Positions 19,012 to 27,519 are shown, counted from the first letter of the stretch. The stretch is 64,000 bases of DNA from an uncultured Christensenellaceae bacterium (GCA_944383895.1 CALWRH010000007.1:1-64000), one strand, 5' to 3'. Numbers and translations: made by a program. The notes: generated by a model from the sequence alone, not told the origin.

Positions 19012-19728
19012 ATGACCAATAAGTTTCACTATTCGCGTTCGCGTTATATCGCGTTCACAGCAATTTTTGCAACACTTTCTACCGCATTGATGTTTCTGAG
19101 TTTCGGCGTACCGTTTATGCCGTCATTTCTTAAACTCGACTTCTCAGAAGTACCCGCGCTCATAGCGGCGTACTCGCTCGGTCCCGTATCCGGCGTTATC
19201 GTATGTCTTGTAAAAAACCTTATAAACATGACGGCGTCGACTACGGGATGCGTCGGAGAGCTTTCCAACTTCCTGCTCGGCTGTATGCTCGTAGTTCCCG
19301 CAGGCATGATCTACAAGTATAAGCGCAACCGCATAGGCGCACTCGTCGGAGCTCTCGTAGGTTCTGTGATAATGGGACTCGGCAGCCTTCTGACCAACTA
19401 TTATATAGTTTATCCCGTCTATTACAACTTCCTGCCCTACGAGGCGATACTCGGCATGTACCAGGCTCTGTATCCCAAAGTAAACGACCTGTGGGATTGT
19501 CTGCTCGTATTCAATCTGCCGTTTACGATAATGAAAGGACTGCTCTGCGCAGTGATCACCTTTGTCATTTACAAGCCCGTAAGCATCGTAATGAAAACGG
19601 TTGAAGGCAAGTTTGTCGTCATCAACCGCAAAAAAGAATATGAGCTTAATAAAAAGAGAGTCGCTGCAGTGATCATACCGTCCGAATCCGACTATTCGTC
19701 AGACGACGGAAAAAACGCAGAAAATTGA
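19012..19728 (+). CDS. ribU: Riboflavin ECF transporter substrate-binding protein RibU
   Basis: A 238-residue integral membrane S-component with about six helices that captures riboflavin and docks to the shared ECF energy-coupling module. Characteristic segments are FLKLDFSEVPALIAAYSLGP near residues 38-57 and VCLVKNLIN with GELSNFLLG just after. The FMN riboswitch immediately upstream fixes the substrate. The last 40 residues are a hydrophilic cytosolic tail (Lys/Asp/Ser-rich), longer than in many RibU proteins. It is transcribed alone. Confidence 0.94.
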   Translation: MTNKFHYSRSRYIAFTAIFATLSTALMFLSFGVPFMPSFLKLDFSEVPALIAAYSLGPVSGVIVCLVKNLINMTASTTGCVGELSNFLLGCMLVVPAGMIYKYKRNRIGALVGALVGSVIMGLGSLLTNYYIVYPVYYNFLPYEAILGMYQALYPKVNDLWDCLLVFNLPFTIMKGLLCAVITFVIYKPVSIVMKTVEGKFVVINRKKEYELNKKRVAAVIIPSESDYSSDDGKNAEN

Positions 19729-19844
19729 CAACTCTCGCCGCCTTGTCTGACTCAGGTAAAATATCGTTTATTGAATAGCAACAGCGGCAGACAACGATAA
19801 TATCCGCAAGTAAAAAGAATTTGCAAAAATTATGCTTATCATAA

Positions 19845-19873
19845 TTGACAAAAGCGGATAATTTTAGTAAAAT
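19845..19873 (+). promoter_or_regulatory. Promoter of the tRNA pair
   Basis: TTGACA (19845-19850), 17 nt, TAAAAT (19868-19873), 15 nt before the first tRNA. Confidence 0.8.
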
Positions 19874-19888
19874 AAATTAGCTTGATAA

Positions 19889-19964
19889 GCTGATGTGGCT
19901 CAGTCGGTAGAGCAATTCACTCGTAATGAATAGGTCGGCGGTTCGATTCCGCCCATCAGCTCCA
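19889..19964 (+). tRNA. tRNA-Thr (CGT)
   Basis: A 76-nt cloverleaf. Acceptor GCTGATG/CATCAGC, D-arm GCTC/GAGC, anticodon stem ATTCA/TGAAT with loop CTCGTAA (anticodon CGT, reads ACG), T-arm GGCGG/CCGCC with TTCGATT, and encoded CCA end. Confidence 0.96.
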
Positions 19965-19968
19965 CATA

Positions 19969-19998
19969 AAAACTTACGCTAGTCGTAAGTTTTTATTT
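19969..19998 (+). terminator. Terminator-like hairpin between the two tRNAs
   Basis: AAAACTTACG/CGTAAGTTTT, 10-bp stem and 5-nt loop, followed by TTATTT, lies between tRNA-Thr and tRNA-Pro. It may end the tRNA-Thr transcript or serve in processing. No separate promoter for tRNA-Pro is obvious. Confidence 0.6.
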
Positions 19999-20075
19999 CG
20001 AGGTGTAGCGCAGTTTGGTAGCGCGCTTGGTTCGGGACCAAGAGGCCGCTGGTTCAAATCCAGTCACCTCGACCA
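19999..20075 (+). tRNA. tRNA-Pro (CGG)
   Basis: A 77-nt cloverleaf. Acceptor CGAGGTG/CACCTCG, D-arm GCGC/GCGC, anticodon stem CTTGG/CCAAG with loop TTCGGGA (anticodon CGG, reads CCG), T-arm GCTGG/CCAGT with TTCAAAT, and encoded ACCA. Fragments of this gene recur downstream at 20127-20582. Confidence 0.96.
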
Positions 20076-20114
20076 AAAAATAAGCAATGACGCAACCGTC
20101 ATTGCTTATTTTTT
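20075..20114 (+). terminator. Terminator after tRNA-Pro
   Basis: AAAAAATAAGCAATGACG pairs with CGTCATTGCTTATTTTTT directly after the tRNA; a very stable hairpin with a U tract. Confidence 0.93.
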
Positions 20115-20126
20115 ACGGTCAGAGGA

Positions 20127-20582
20127 TGACTGGATTTACAGCTGCCCTCCGGTCAGTAACAAGCGTCGCTCTTTACTTAAGGGTTCCCGAAAAGCAAAGC
20201 AACGCGTGCTTTTTGGGAAAAAGGAGTTATAAGGCGTTATGGCATGCAAGCATAAGCTTTGCGTTGCTTGTTGCTATTCTCGCCTTATAACGACGCGGTT
20301 CGGGACCGGAGGCCGCTGCTGACGCTCGTCGTTTTGTTTGGCTTTTGTTTGCCGGCTCCTCGCTATTCCGTCGCACACTTTCGTGCGCTCCTTACAAATC
20401 CAGTCACCTTAATAGGATTTACCAGCGACTCTGGTCCAACAAAGTGTCGCTCTTATAAATCAGGGTTCCCAAAAAGCAACCTTGATTTTTGGGATAAAGG
20501 AGTTATAAGGCATTGTGGCTTGCAAGCAAAGCTTTGCATTGCTTGTTGCTATTCCCGCCTTATAACGACGCGGTTCGGGACC
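20127..20582. repeat. tRNA-Pro-derived repeat region with two hairpin units
   Basis: Two diverged direct repeats of about 170 bp (20132-20307 and 20415-20582) each contain GTTATAAGGC...GCCTTATAAC stems (20226/20291 and 20502/20566) around a TGCAAGC...GCTTTGC..TTGC core. Each ends in ACGACGCGGTTCGGGACC, the anticodon-arm sequence of tRNA-Pro. A 15-nt exact copy of the tRNA-Pro 3' end (CAAATCCAGTCACCT) is at 20395-20409, and an inverted 11-nt piece (TGACTGGATTT) is at 20127-20137. No protein frame is credible. From 20583 to 20836 the sequence is low-complexity, with nothing recognisable beyond short hairpins. Confidence 0.8.
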
Positions 20583-20836
20583 TGCTCAGGAGCAAAGGTA
20601 AATATGCTCCGCTTTTTTATTCAAAAAGTTTCGCTCTATACCTTGCTCTTTCGCTTACTCGAAAAGTCACGCTTCGCTACCAACTTTTCTCGGTATTTAT
20701 GAATTATTCGGTTTTTTCAACTGCTCCGCTCCTTCATTGAAAATTCAGTAAAGATTTACTCAAATATTAAATCTTGACATATTTTCTCTTTTTTCTTTTT
20801 AGCCTTAGCAACGATAAATATACATCACATCTGATT

Positions 20837-21310
20837 TCAAGCTCTGTTGAAATACATAATCCTGCTGCCCTCCAGAATTAAAGTCAAATCAAACTTGCGA
20901 AAATTATCGCTCTTGATATCTTTCTCAATGGCATAAGGACAAGGCGAATATTTGCTTTCAAGGTAAATCAACGTGCCGCTTATATTGCCATCTAAGATCA
21001 CCGAATATACCTTAGAGCCGTCGTCCGCTTTCCACTCCAGATACATTTTGCCCTGCATGGTATAATTTAATTTATTATCAGTCAGCTCGATATACCCGGG
21101 TTTTATCTTGCAAGTATACGATAATGCGTTATCATAACCGTCAGAAACGTATTCTTCACCATATCCGATCACATTTCCTTCGCTGTTTTCGATTACTGCA
21201 AGCTCCCAAGTCGACTCAAACAATTCAGATCCGTCACATGCAGTAAAAGAAAACGTCAAAATAATTATAAGTGTTGAAAAAATCAATATGCACATCTTCC
21301 TTTTCTTCAT
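20837..21310 (-). CDS. Small lipoprotein, paralogue of the one at 21816-22298
   Basis: A 157-residue predicted lipoprotein. A Lys-rich start and hydrophobic stretch lead to the lipobox FTAC, so the mature protein would begin at Cys25 and be anchored to the outer face of the membrane. The mature part has the motif STWELAVIENSEGNVIGYGE, shared in the same order with the neighbouring lipoprotein (STWEMAV...GDVVACGEGY), then a predicted beta-rich domain with TMQGKMYLE. I do not recognise a family. AAGGTG precedes the ATG. It is more AT-rich than the surrounding housekeeping genes and lies just after the tRNA-Pro repeat region, which suggests an accessory origin. Confidence 0.75.
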   Translation of the reverse strand: MKKRKMCILIFSTLIIILTFSFTACDGSELFESTWELAVIENSEGNVIGYGEEYVSDGYDNALSYTCKIKPGYIELTDNKLNYTMQGKMYLEWKADDGSKVYSVILDGNISGTLIYLESKYSPCPYAIEKDIKSDNFRKFDLTLILEGSRIMYFNRA

Positions 21311-21477
21311 AAAACACCTTAAAATAAAATATTTATTCGCTTTTCATTTATTTGCTTTGTTTTGCAATATTGATACGGCTACCGTAATTTAGCAAACCTG
21401 TTAATCGTTTCGAGCTCTTCACCTAAATATCCGAAATACTTTGCCGAACTCATTATTCTGAATATTATTTTATTATT

Positions 21478-21506
21478 TTGAAAATACTCTTCTATAACCT
21501 ATATTA
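21478..21506 (+). promoter_or_regulatory. Promoter of the XRE regulator gene
   Basis: TTGGAA (21478-21483), 17 nt, TATATT (21501-21506). The predicted start site falls inside the palindrome at 21508. Confidence 0.5.
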
Positions 21507-21507
21507 C

Positions 21508-21542
21508 TAGATAAAATATCTAGTGTCAAGACATTTTGTCTA
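21508..21542. promoter_or_regulatory. Two palindromic operator candidates before the XRE gene
   Basis: CTAGATAAAATATCTAG (21508-21524) is a perfect 7-3-7 inverted repeat. AGACATTTTGTCT (21530-21542) is a 5-3-5 one, and a further TCTAG follows. They sit at the predicted start site and early leader, as expected for an autorepressor. Confidence 0.6.
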
Positions 21543-21564
21543 GCAGGATTTACAATTTATAAAT

Positions 21565-21765
21565 ATGGACGAATTATTCTGCAAAAACCTGAAAGAAACG
21601 CGAAATTCCTGCGGTATGACGCAGAAACAAGTTGCCGAAAAACTCGGAGTCGTAGAAAGTTGTTACGCTAATTGGGAACAAGGCAGGACTGAACCTAGCA
21701 TCGAAATGTTAAGAAAATTAAGCAAAATATTTTCAGTTTCAATAGACGATCTTATAATCGGATAA
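21565..21765 (+). CDS. Small XRE/Cro-type helix-turn-helix regulator
   Basis: A 66-residue single-domain DNA-binding protein. The helix-turn-helix is MTQKQVAEKLGVVESCYANWEQGRTEPS, with the usual LRKLSKIFSVSIDDLI closing helices. Such proteins bind as dimers and repress their own and nearby promoters. Palindromes at 21508-21542 are likely targets. The ribosome site is weak (AGGA, 15 nt upstream). It lies between, and on the opposite strand to, the two paralogous lipoproteins, which suggests it may regulate them; this is inference from position. Confidence 0.88.
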   Translation: MDELFCKNLKETRNSCGMTQKQVAEKLGVVESCYANWEQGRTEPSIEMLRKLSKIFSVSIDDLIIG

Positions 21766-21770
21766 AAAAA

Positions 21771-21803
21771 CGGCGCGGAATTATCCTGCGCCGATTTTTA
21801 TTC
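21771..21803. terminator. Bidirectional terminator between the XRE gene and lipoprotein gene
   Basis: CGGCGC/GCGCCG stem with inner GGA/TCC pairs, an A-run on the left and ATTTTTATT on the right. It lies just after the regulator stop and before the stop of the convergent lipoprotein gene. Confidence 0.85.
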
Positions 21804-21815
21804 ATTAATATCTTT

Positions 21816-22298
21816 TTATTTTATTTCGGCTCCTCTGACGAAATACAGAGTCATCACGTCGCTTACAGAAACAGAAAGTTCATACAGCTCTGCTATATCA
21901 GCTAAGTCGTCCTTATCTACGTCCGACGGATAAGAATCGTCCTTTTTATCCTTATATACAGCGGTGCCCGTTCTTCCGTCTTCAAACGCTATGCTGTAGC
22001 GCACTTCACCGTCCGCGCCCGTGCTCAATTCCGTCATCTGCCCTTTCATTGACATCTGATTGTCAGCCGATTTTATAGTAATTTCTCCGTCCTTTGATAT
22101 ATTGCAAGTGACGGTTACTCTCAAAACGTCCTCGCCGTAAGAATAGCCTTCTCCGCAAGCGACAACGTCCCCGCTACCGTCCACAGCTACAGCCATTTCC
22201 CAGGTTGAGCTGTATATTTTATCCGTACAAGCAATACAACAAACCGCAACTGCTGCTATTAAGCTAAATATGATCAAAGTTCTGAGTGCTTTTTTCAT
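21816..22298 (-). CDS. Small lipoprotein, paralogue of the one at 20837-21310
   Basis: A 160-residue predicted lipoprotein with lipobox CIAC (Cys about residue 24). The mature domain resembles the 20837 protein along its length: STWEMAV, GEGYSYGED, a strand with SMKGQM, GTAVY, and a final MTLYFVRG against IMYFNRA. Function is unknown and I do not recognise a family. AAGGAG lies 7 nt before the ATG, and a clear promoter (22325-22353) serves it alone. The pair probably arose by duplication, with the XRE gene between them. Confidence 0.8.
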   Translation of the reverse strand: MKKALRTLIIFSLIAAVAVCCIACTDKIYSSTWEMAVAVDGSGDVVACGEGYSYGEDVLRVTVTCNISKDGEITIKSADNQMSMKGQMTELSTGADGEVRYSIAFEDGRTGTAVYKDKKDDSYPSDVDKDDLADIAELYELSVSVSDVMTLYFVRGAEIK

Positions 22299-22324
22299 TG
22301 TCGACTCCTTGATACGTTTTCTTC

Positions 22325-22353
22325 ATTATACACCTTGCGTAACGACACGTCAA
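22325..22353 (-). promoter_or_regulatory. Promoter of the second lipoprotein gene
   Basis: TTGACG (22353-22348), 17 nt, TATAAT (22330-22325) on the minus strand. Confidence 0.8.
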
Positions 22354-22392
22354 TAACGTGCCTTTTTCAGATGTCTTGAGGTAAAATCTGTA

Positions 22393-22423
22393 AAATAAAA
22401 GGCAAACGCTGAAAACGTTTGCC
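22393..22423 (-). terminator. Terminator of the pgsA-valS operon
   Basis: GGCAAACG/CGTTTGCC stem followed by TTTTATTTT on the minus strand, 14 nt past the last stop. Confidence 0.88.
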
Positions 22424-22437
22424 TTAAGATCGGATTT

Positions 22438-23370
22438 TCAGATCGATCTCTGCTTTATCGAGGGATCAACGACGTTGAGCACGTCGATATAATATCTCTT
22501 GCCTACCGTTCTGTAATATATGACAAGATCGCAAGCCTGTGCGAGGGCAAGCGAAATAGATATTGCAAGCAGCGTACCTACACCCAATGTGAACACGGTC
22601 ACCGCAATGGTAAGTCCGAGCCATGCAACATAATATACTACATACAATCCCAATGCATAGCTGAAGCGTTGTTTAAGAAGACTTCCGCTCTTTTTAAGAC
22701 CGTCTATAACTCCGAGTCCGTCCGCTACCATCGCAGGGACCCAACCGAACAGTAATGCTCTGCGCACTGCCATTGCAAGAACGAATATGGCAACGGCAGA
22801 TCCGAGTCCGACTATCGGAGCGAATCTGAACAGCGTAGCGAAACTGAGCCAGAACAGAAGAGCCACGACTATCATAAATCCTATTGTTATCGCAGTATAA
22901 AGCAACGAATACCTCATCGCCTTTTTGAAATTTACCGCGAGATTAGAACTGAAGCCGAACTTGCTGTTGGAACTCATATGGTGATTGATAACATCAGACA
23001 CGCAATACTGTCCCCAGGAGAAGAAAACGACGTACAGAAGATATATCAGAACAAGCCATACTATAGACAGATTTATCTGCAAAATATTGTTTTTTACGAT
23101 ATCAGCCGCAGCGTCGAGTTTGACCGACAGCTCGTCGTAAGCTTCTGCCTGCTTGTCCTGCTCTCCTCTCAAGGCCTGATCGACGTAATTCTTGACTGCG
23201 TCGCCGAGTCCGAGCTCGTTCATATTGTTCCTCAGTCCGGAGAGCGTCGGATAGATCGCGCAGACCGTGAGCACCGTGAACAAAAATGTAATGATCAGTA
23301 TAAAAGCAAGCAGTTTGTAGGTTATTGAAAACCTTGATGTCAGAATACTAAGGGAATGTTTGAAAGACAT
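22438..23370 (-). CDS. Multi-pass membrane protein of unknown function
   Basis: A 310-residue protein with about six hydrophobic helices. After an amphipathic N-terminus (MSFKHSLSILTSRFSITYK) and the first helix comes an extracytoplasmic, charged, probably helical segment of about 70 residues. The helical bundle follows and the C-terminus is polar. No catalytic motif is visible and I do not recognise the family. It starts 3 nt after the stop of the 23374 gene. Both proteins share an N-terminal short amphipathic segment and six-helix layout, so they may form a pair. Confidence 0.7.
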   Translation of the reverse strand: MSFKHSLSILTSRFSITYKLLAFILIITFLFTVLTVCAIYPTLSGLRNNMNELGLGDAVKNYVDQALRGEQDKQAEAYDELSVKLDAAADIVKNNILQINLSIVWLVLIYLLYVVFFSWGQYCVSDVINHHMSSNSKFGFSSNLAVNFKKAMRYSLLYTAITIGFMIVVALLFWLSFATLFRFAPIVGLGSAVAIFVLAMAVRRALLFGWVPAMVADGLGVIDGLKKSGSLLKQRFSYALGLYVVYYVAWLGLTIAVTVFTLGVGTLLAISISLALAQACDLVIYYRTVGKRYYIDVLNVVDPSIKQRSI

Positions 23371-23373
23371 ATA

Positions 23374-24201
23374 TTACCCCCAATAATTATTTTCGTTGAT
23401 ATCAGCGACCTCGACGTCTTCGATGTCGAAGAATACAACGTACATAAACACATGATAATACATCAGCGCGAACAGATAAAACAACACGTCGAGTATCTGC
23501 GTAAGCACGTTGATGTGGAACGCGTTCACCACGATAAGCGGTATATAAGCGATAACAGCAGGCAGCGTGACAGAAGGCAGAACGTGTTTAGCCTTTTTGA
23601 GCACCGCCGTCCAGCTGAGTTTGAGCGATTTGAAAAATCCGAAACCGCGCATCGTCATATTAGGTATAGTCAGCACGAGCATTGACGCGCAGAACAGGAA
23701 CAATCCGACAAAGACTATGACCGTAAGCACGCAAAGAACTAACGTCACCTCTTTGATCGCAACCACTTTTGACCAGAAAAACACGAACACGGTGGTAACG
23801 ATGCCGAGAAGTTCCATCAGAACCATAAACGCGAGCATTCCTTTCGCCACGGGCAAGAAATTGTTATTTATGAGTTTGAAAAGATTGTGCGAATTGAACT
23901 TGTAGAAATGTCCGTAACGCATTTTATGCTGAATACTTCCCACACAGGCAGCCGCACAGAAGACATAGAGCAAAAATGCCAATATCATTATGCCGAGTTT
24001 ATAAGGTTTATTGAGATCTGTACCGTTGAGAAATATTTCAGAAAAACTTACCGTCTGATCGAGTTGCGCGCGCATCAGAAGTTTTACAAGCGATACGGGT
24101 GAAGATACCAGACCGAGCACCAGCGCGGGCAAAATACAGTAAGCGAACATCCTCAAAAAATGCTCTTTCAGATATCTGAACGTGGATTTCAGGTAAGTCA
24201 T
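23374..24201 (-). CDS. Multi-pass membrane protein of unknown function
   Basis: A 275-residue protein with about six hydrophobic helices starting MTYLKSTFRYLKEHFLRMF. A cytosolic loop carries IQHKMRYGHFYKFNSHNLF, and the C-terminus (DIEDVEVADINENNYWG) is acidic. No catalytic residues stand out; family not recognised. AGGAG precedes the ATG, which overlaps the HAD gene stop by 4 nt, indicating tight translational coupling. Confidence 0.7.
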   Translation of the reverse strand: MTYLKSTFRYLKEHFLRMFAYCILPALVLGLVSSPVSLVKLLMRAQLDQTVSFSEIFLNGTDLNKPYKLGIMILAFLLYVFCAAACVGSIQHKMRYGHFYKFNSHNLFKLINNNFLPVAKGMLAFMVLMELLGIVTTVFVFFWSKVVAIKEVTLVLCVLTVIVFVGLFLFCASMLVLTIPNMTMRGFGFFKSLKLSWTAVLKKAKHVLPSVTLPAVIAYIPLIVVNAFHINVLTQILDVLFYLFALMYYHVFMYVVFFDIEDVEVADINENNYWG

Positions 24202-24842
24202 AAGCTGCTCCTTTTTACAAATTCCACAACTTCGCGTGGTTCAGAGGCAAAATATACGATGTTTTTCTGCCTCATTTTGCCGTAATCTCCGAATCCCCAC
24301 TTGCAGACGATACAGTCCATATTGCAAAGTGCCGCACCGTCCACGTCAAAATCAGTATCGCCTATCATAACGCACTCTTTCGGATCTGCGCCGAGTTCTT
24401 TGAGCGCGTAATCAAGCACTTCCTGCTTTGTCTCTCTTACATTATAGCACAATCCTGACGTAAATGTAACGAAATCGTAAATTCCGAATTTTTTAAGCAA
24501 CGCAACTGCTTCTTCGTGCTTTTTACAAGTAGCGACGCATACCTTGAACCCTGCAGCCGAGAGCGTTTCAAACGCTTCTTTTATGCCGTCGTAGAGTTTT
24601 GTCGTGCCGATATATTTAGACGTGTACACCGAGCGGAACAGAGCGACCGCCTCGTATGCCTTGTCCTTGTCGTTGAAATACGAATAAAACGTATCCGACA
24701 GAGGCGGTCCAATATAACGCGGATACAGGCTTTCGTCAACGTTGAGCCCGTAATGCGGAAAGACCTCTCTGAAGGTTTTGTATATCCCTTCAGAGGTGTC
24801 GCATATAGTACCGTCGAAATCGAAAAATAAATACTTATACAT
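24198..24842 (-). CDS. HAD-superfamily hydrolase, phosphoglycolate-phosphatase-like
   Basis: A 214-residue HAD phosphatase. Motif I is FFDFDGTICDT (catalytic Asp), motif II VATCK, then a Lys in the KKFGIYD region, and motif IV GDTDFDVDGA. A helical cap lies between motifs I and II, as in the Gph/PgpP subfamily. Substrate is not readable; small phosphate esters are likely. The ATG overlaps the valS stop (TGATG). Confidence 0.88.
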   Translation of the reverse strand: MYKYLFFDFDGTICDTSEGIYKTFREVFPHYGLNVDESLYPRYIGPPLSDTFYSYFNDKDKAYEAVALFRSVYTSKYIGTTKLYDGIKEAFETLSAAGFKVCVATCKKHEEAVALLKKFGIYDFVTFTSGLCYNVRETKQEVLDYALKELGADPKECVMIGDTDFDVDGAALCNMDCIVCKWGFGDYGKMRQKNIVYFASEPREVVEFVKRSSL

Positions 24843-27466
24843 CAGTCCTTCATACTGTCGAGCTGAGATTGCAGTTTGAGAGCCTTGTCCTTATTTGCCT
24901 GCAACTTCTGCTCTTCCTTGTCGATAAGCGCTTTGGGAGCTTTGGACGTGAATCCCGCGTTGGACAAAAGCCCCTCGCTCCTCTTTATTTCGGAATAAGT
25001 CTTTTCAAGCTCTGCGTTGAGTCTTGCGATCTCTTTTTCGAGGTCGACGAGTTCTCCGAGCGGAACCACAATCTCTCCAAAACCGCCGAAAAGCGAAACC
25101 GTCTTGCCGCTTATACCATCTTTATCCTGGCAGAAATCTATATTTTCAACTCCTGCGAGCTTTTTGATGTAGTCAGCCTCTTTTTCTTTTATCGGACTCG
25201 CTACAAGATGTATATTGACCTTTTTGGACGGAGCTACACCTTTTTCCGCTTTCATATTTCTGATAGCGCGGATAGCGTCCATAACGTTTTCGAAATACGC
25301 TCTGTCTTTGGAATAAGTGTATTTCTTCTCGTACTGCGGCCACGGAGCAAGCATTATCGTGCCTTTGGTAGTGGGCAGATTCTGATATATCTCCTCGGTA
25401 ATGAACGGTACGAACGGATGCATGAGCTTGAGTATGTTTTCGAGAACGTACAGCAGAACCGTGACCGTATTTGCCTTCTTATCCTCGTCCTTGCCGTAGA
25501 GCGCGGTCTTGGACAGCTCGATATACCAATCGCAGAACTGCGACCATACGAAGTCGTAGAGTTTAGCGTTTGCAAGACCGAGTTCGTATTTGTTGAGAGC
25601 CGCGGTAACTTCTTTTATCGTGCGGTTAAGCCCCGACATGATCCACTTGTCCGCAACGGTAAGTCTGAAAGAACCCATCTGCTTGACCTTGACGCCCTCT
25701 GCGTTCATAAGTACGAAACGCGACGCGTTCCAAAGCTTATTCATAAAGTTGCGCGCGCTCTGAGTCTTTTCGTCTATATAACGCGTATCTCCGCCCGGAG
25801 AAATGCCCTGCGTCAAAGAGAATCTGAGGCTGTCAGCGCCATACTGCTTTATAACGTCGAGAGGATCTACGCCGTTGCCGAGCGACTTGCTCATCTTTCT
25901 GCCGTACTGATCGCGCACGATGCCGTGTATCAGCACTTCGGGGAACGGTATCTCGCCCATATGTTCGAGTCCCGAGAATATCATCCTCGCCACCCAGAAG
26001 AATATTATGTCGTAGCCTGTAACGAGAAGACTGTTGGGATAGAAATATTTGAGATCTTCAGTCTTGTCGGGATAACCGAGCGTGGAGAACGGCCACAGCG
26101 CGCTCGAGAACCATGTGTCGAGCACGTCTTCGTCCTGCTTGAAATGAGTGCAGCCGCACTTAGGACACTTGGTCGGCTCCTCTTTTGCAACGACTGTTTC
26201 GCCGCACTGCTCGCAATAATATGCGGGTATACGGTGTCCCCACCAGAGCTGACGGGAAACGCACCAGTCCTTTATGTTTTCCATCCAATTGAGATAGACT
26301 TTAGAGAATCTCGACGGAATAAACTCGACTTTCTTTTTCTTTACGACGTCGATAGCGGGCTTTGCAAGCTCGTCCATCTTTACGAACCACTGCTTGGAAA
26401 CGATAGGCTCGACGTTGCAACCGCAGCGGTAGCACTGACCTACGTTGTGCTTGTAGTTCTCGATCTTGACCATAAAACCGCCCTTTTCGAGATCTTCTAC
26501 AATGACCTTTCTGCTCTCTGTCCTGGAGAGTCCGCAGTACTTGCCCGCGTTTTCGTTCAAAGAACCGTCGTCGTTCATCACGCGGATAACGGGCAGATCG
26601 TGGCGTTTGCCGACCTCGAAGTCATTGGGATCGTGCGCAGGCGTGATCTTGACCGCGCCGCTTCCGAAATCCTTTTCGACGTAGTCGTCGGCGACGATAG
26701 GTATCTCTCTGCCTACGAGCGGCAGGATAAGCGTCTTGCCTACGAGCGCGGTGTATCTTTCGTCTTTGGGATTGACTGCGACCGCAGTATCTCCGAGTAT
26801 GGTTTCGGGACGGGTCGTAGCGACGACTATCTCTCCGCTGCCGTCAGCGAGCGGATATCTTATGTGCCAGAGATGAGAATCCTGCTCGGTATACTCGACC
26901 TCTGCGTCCGAAAGCGCGGTCTTGCAGGACGGACACCAGTTGATGATCCTGTCGCCGCGGTAAATGAGTCCTTTGTTGTAAAGGTTGACGAAAACCTCTT
27001 TGACTGCTTTTGAACGCTGTTCGTCCATAGTGAACGCCATACGCGACCAGTCGCAGGAAGAGCCCAAAAATCTCGTCTGTTTTTCTATCCTGTCGCCGTA
27101 TTTTTCCTTCCACGCCCATGCGCGTTTAAGGAATCCTTCTCTGCCGACGTCCTGCTTTGTCAGACCTTCTTCTTCCTTCATAAGGTTGACGATCTTGACT
27201 TCGGTAGCGATAGACGCGTGGTCTACGCCGGGCAGCCACAGCGTGCAGTAACCGCTCATGCGTTTGAAACGCGTGATAACGTCCTGCATGGTATGGTCAA
27301 GCGCGTGACCGAGATGCAGCTGTCCCGTGATATTCGGCGGCGGCATCATGACAGTAAACGGTTCTTTGTTCTTGTCGATAACCGCTTTGAAATAGCCTTT
27401 CTCCTCCCACTCCTTGTAGAGTCTGCTCTCAAACTCCTGAGGGTCGTAAGTCTTTGACATCTCCAT
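24842..27466 (-). CDS. valS: Valine--tRNA ligase
   Basis: An 874-residue class I aminoacyl-tRNA synthetase. The HIGH-type motif is PNITGQLHLGHAL near residues 45-57. The editing (CP1) domain follows, with two cysteine pairs around CYRCGC and CEQCGET...CPKCGC, likely zinc knuckles. The KMSKS loop is GRKMSKSLGNG near residue 545. Tryptophan-rich anticodon-binding helices and a C-terminal coiled coil (about 805-874, LEKEIARLNAELEKT) identify ValS rather than IleS or LeuS. AGAGGT lies 9 nt upstream of the ATG. No T-box leader precedes it; it follows a small membrane-protein gene after 53 nt. Confidence 0.97.
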   Translation of the reverse strand: MEMSKTYDPQEFESRLYKEWEEKGYFKAVIDKNKEPFTVMMPPPNITGQLHLGHALDHTMQDVITRFKRMSGYCTLWLPGVDHASIATEVKIVNLMKEEEGLTKQDVGREGFLKRAWAWKEKYGDRIEKQTRFLGSSCDWSRMAFTMDEQRSKAVKEVFVNLYNKGLIYRGDRIINWCPSCKTALSDAEVEYTEQDSHLWHIRYPLADGSGEIVVATTRPETILGDTAVAVNPKDERYTALVGKTLILPLVGREIPIVADDYVEKDFGSGAVKITPAHDPNDFEVGKRHDLPVIRVMNDDGSLNENAGKYCGLSRTESRKVIVEDLEKGGFMVKIENYKHNVGQCYRCGCNVEPIVSKQWFVKMDELAKPAIDVVKKKKVEFIPSRFSKVYLNWMENIKDWCVSRQLWWGHRIPAYYCEQCGETVVAKEEPTKCPKCGCTHFKQDEDVLDTWFSSALWPFSTLGYPDKTEDLKYFYPNSLLVTGYDIIFFWVARMIFSGLEHMGEIPFPEVLIHGIVRDQYGRKMSKSLGNGVDPLDVIKQYGADSLRFSLTQGISPGGDTRYIDEKTQSARNFMNKLWNASRFVLMNAEGVKVKQMGSFRLTVADKWIMSGLNRTIKEVTAALNKYELGLANAKLYDFVWSQFCDWYIELSKTALYGKDEDKKANTVTVLLYVLENILKLMHPFVPFITEEIYQNLPTTKGTIMLAPWPQYEKKYTYSKDRAYFENVMDAIRAIRNMKAEKGVAPSKKVNIHLVASPIKEKEADYIKKLAGVENIDFCQDKDGISGKTVSLFGGFGEIVVPLGELVDLEKEIARLNAELEKTYSEIKRSEGLLSNAGFTSKAPKALIDKEEQKLQANKDKALKLQSQLDSMKD

Positions 27467-27519
27467 TTTGATTTACCTCTGTATATTTCTCACAAATTGT
27501 TATCTTTTTTCTGCGGTTT

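Noticed and set aside
24869..27013. Antisense frame of 714 codons opposite valS
   Set aside because: Caused by strong codon bias in valS; low-complexity, no motif, no ribosome site.
27467..27519. T-box before valS
   Set aside because: Only 53 nt separate valS from the preceding gene, and no T-box sequence occurs.
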